Part shown: positions 14,347 to 15,200 of the stretch, piece by piece
How the letters are laid out: each line of letters begins with the position of its first letter
How positions within the stretch are numbered: the first letter of the stretch is position 1
From: JAWOJF01 sp046481785
GTDB lineage: Bacteria; Bacteroidota; Ignavibacteria; Ignavibacteriales; Ignavibacteriaceae
NCBI GenBank assembly: GCA_046481785.1
Contig: JAWOJF010000223.1
Location: 1-15,200 of the forward strand
Reading direction: 5' to 3'
Length of the DNA: 15,200 nucleotides
Program-made: the position numbers and the translations under genes
Notes under the pieces: generated by a model
The model's input: only the letters and a program-made list of their open reading frames with translations
The model's database searches: none
What the model was told of the DNA's origin: nothing

Positions 14347-15200
14347 TCAGCTTCTTTTAGCTTCTTCAAGTATTTTCAGAAATTCTTCGGCATTAACAAA
14401 TCCTGTTATGCGATTGACTTCTTCACCTTCTGAGTTAATTATCAGCACAGTTGGTACACCAAGGATTTTATATTTATTCCGCAATTTTTCAACTTCAGGA
14501 GAAAGAGATTTTGTCATATCCGCTTTGTAAGTATGGAAATTTTCAGATGCTTCAATTACCTTTGGATCGGAAAAAGTTAACGCATCAAGTTCCTTACACG
14601 GAATACACCAGTCCGCATAAAAATCGATTATAATTCCATCACTGCTGTTAAAGTCAGCAGGAATTACATCCTCCGAATAAGGTTTCCAGCTTATTGAATT
14701 AGTATCAGAAGGGATTAGTGCATAAACTGCTACTGCAAGAATGATAACTGAAAATGCAATTTTAAATATCCTGAATCCTTTTATCATGTTAGCAAGTTTA
14801 TCTACAAACAGAAGATAAAGAGCTGCAATTATCATAAAGACAGGAAGTATATAACCGGAAATATCGCCCGGAAGCAGCGGCAGAAGGAAATAAATTGCCA
14901 TACCGATAAGAATAAAACCAAAGATGTGTTTTACAGCTTCCATCCACTCCCCTGCTCGCGGCAGTTGTTTAATTTTACCGGAAAATATTGCAAGAAAAAG
15001 GTATGGAGTACCTAAACCTAATGCCAGTACAAAGAAAAGTAAAAAACCGTAAAGAGGATCAGCTTTTGCTGCAACATATGTAACAAGTCCAATTACAAAA
15101 GGACCAATACAGGGTGCCGCAACAATACCCATCGTAAGCCCCATAAAAAAAGCACCGAATAATCCGGATTTTGCTCCACCCGCTTTTTTTCCCCATGAAG
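14347..15200 (-). CDS. dsbD: DsbD-like thiol:disulfide interchange protein, C-terminal part (5' end outside window)
   Basis: 283 codons are visible; the frame stays open upstream of the first ATG (15144) to the window edge, and the extra 18 residues (GLFGAFF and so on) match the family, so the gene begins beyond it. Seen: the end of the CcdA-like membrane domain with VAAPCIGPF, holding one of the two membrane cysteines that pass electrons across the inner membrane, then LPRAGEWMEAVK, several further helices, and a C-terminal thioredoxin domain with WCIPC about 85 residues from the end. The N-terminal periplasmic domain and the other membrane cysteine should lie outside. The role is moving reducing power from cytoplasmic thioredoxin to periplasmic or secreted proteins, including cytochrome c maturation. 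It ends 200 bp before korA-2 on the same strand and need not share its transcript. Confidence 0.88.
   Translation of the reverse strand, partial: SWGKKAGGAKSGLFGAFFMGLTMGIVAAPCIGPFVIGLVTYVAAKADPLYGFLLFFVLALGLGTPYLFLAIFSGKIKQLPRAGEWMEAVKHIFGFILIGMAIYFLLPLLPGDISGYILPVFMIIAALYLLFVDKLANMIKGFRIFKIAFSVIILAVAVYALIPSDTNSISWKPYSEDVIPADFNSSDGIIIDFYADWCIPCKELDALTFSDPKVIEASENFHTYKADMTKSLSPEVEKLRNKYKILGVPTVLIINSEGEEVNRITGFVNAEEFLKILEEAKRS

Overview
The window looks like chromosome from a low-GC member of the Bacteroidota/Chlorobi group, most probably Ignavibacteria-like. Three things point there. A secreted phosphoesterase ends in a type IX secretion (T9SS) sorting domain of the 'NYPNPFNP ... GVYYYKL' kind. 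Central carbon metabolism is represented by ferredoxin-dependent 2-oxoacid oxidoreductases. A DsbD-thioredoxin fusion and a TPR-type sensor kinase complete the picture. The placement is an inference from family signatures, not from a marker gene. I see no rRNA, tRNA, CRISPR array or recognisable insertion sequence.

Layout from high to low coordinates, which is the direction of transcription for all genes but one: a DsbD-like thiol:disulfide interchange protein, cut by the window end (15200-14347, -); a 2-oxoglutarate:ferredoxin oxidoreductase pair korA-2/korB-2 (14146-11257, -), overlapping by 11 nt; an AI-2E-family membrane protein overlapping by 32 nt a CCA-adding/poly(A) polymerase-family nucleotidyltransferase with an HD domain (11078-8576, -); a T9SS-secreted calcineurin-like phosphoesterase (8440-6836, -); a TPR sensor histidine kinase, the only + strand gene (4661-6823), convergent with the phosphoesterase and 12 bp from it; a second oxidoreductase pair korA-1/korB-1 (4198-1245, -); and a family-X DNA polymerase-like gene (897-1, -), cut by the window start.

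The central theme is a duplicated KorAB enzyme, two complete operons about 8 kb apart in the same orientation. Each has a gamma-alpha fused large subunit and a beta subunit with thiamine diphosphate and [4Fe-4S] sites. Both look catalytically intact. They differ at the residues after the third cluster cysteine (Cys-Ala-Ala in copy 1, Cys-Ser-Ser in copy 2), and their leaders differ: copy 1 has a long leader with an attenuator-like terminator hairpin, copy 2 a short leader with a palindrome at the presumed transcription start. This suggests differential regulation, for example reductive versus oxidative use or two 2-oxoacid substrates.

The most unusual protein is the PolX-like product. It keeps the helix-hairpin-helix and fold signatures of family X polymerases, but all three metal-binding aspartates of the polymerase site appear to be replaced (Ser197, Gln199, Ser237). 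Its last ~93 nt in the window turn abruptly GC-rich. Several intergenic structures (945-998, 1075-1202, 4338-4420, 11081-11098, 11187-11213, 14273-14292) are described separately. The longest gene-free stretches are 898-1244 and 4199-4660; both contain nested inverted repeats but no convincing gene.
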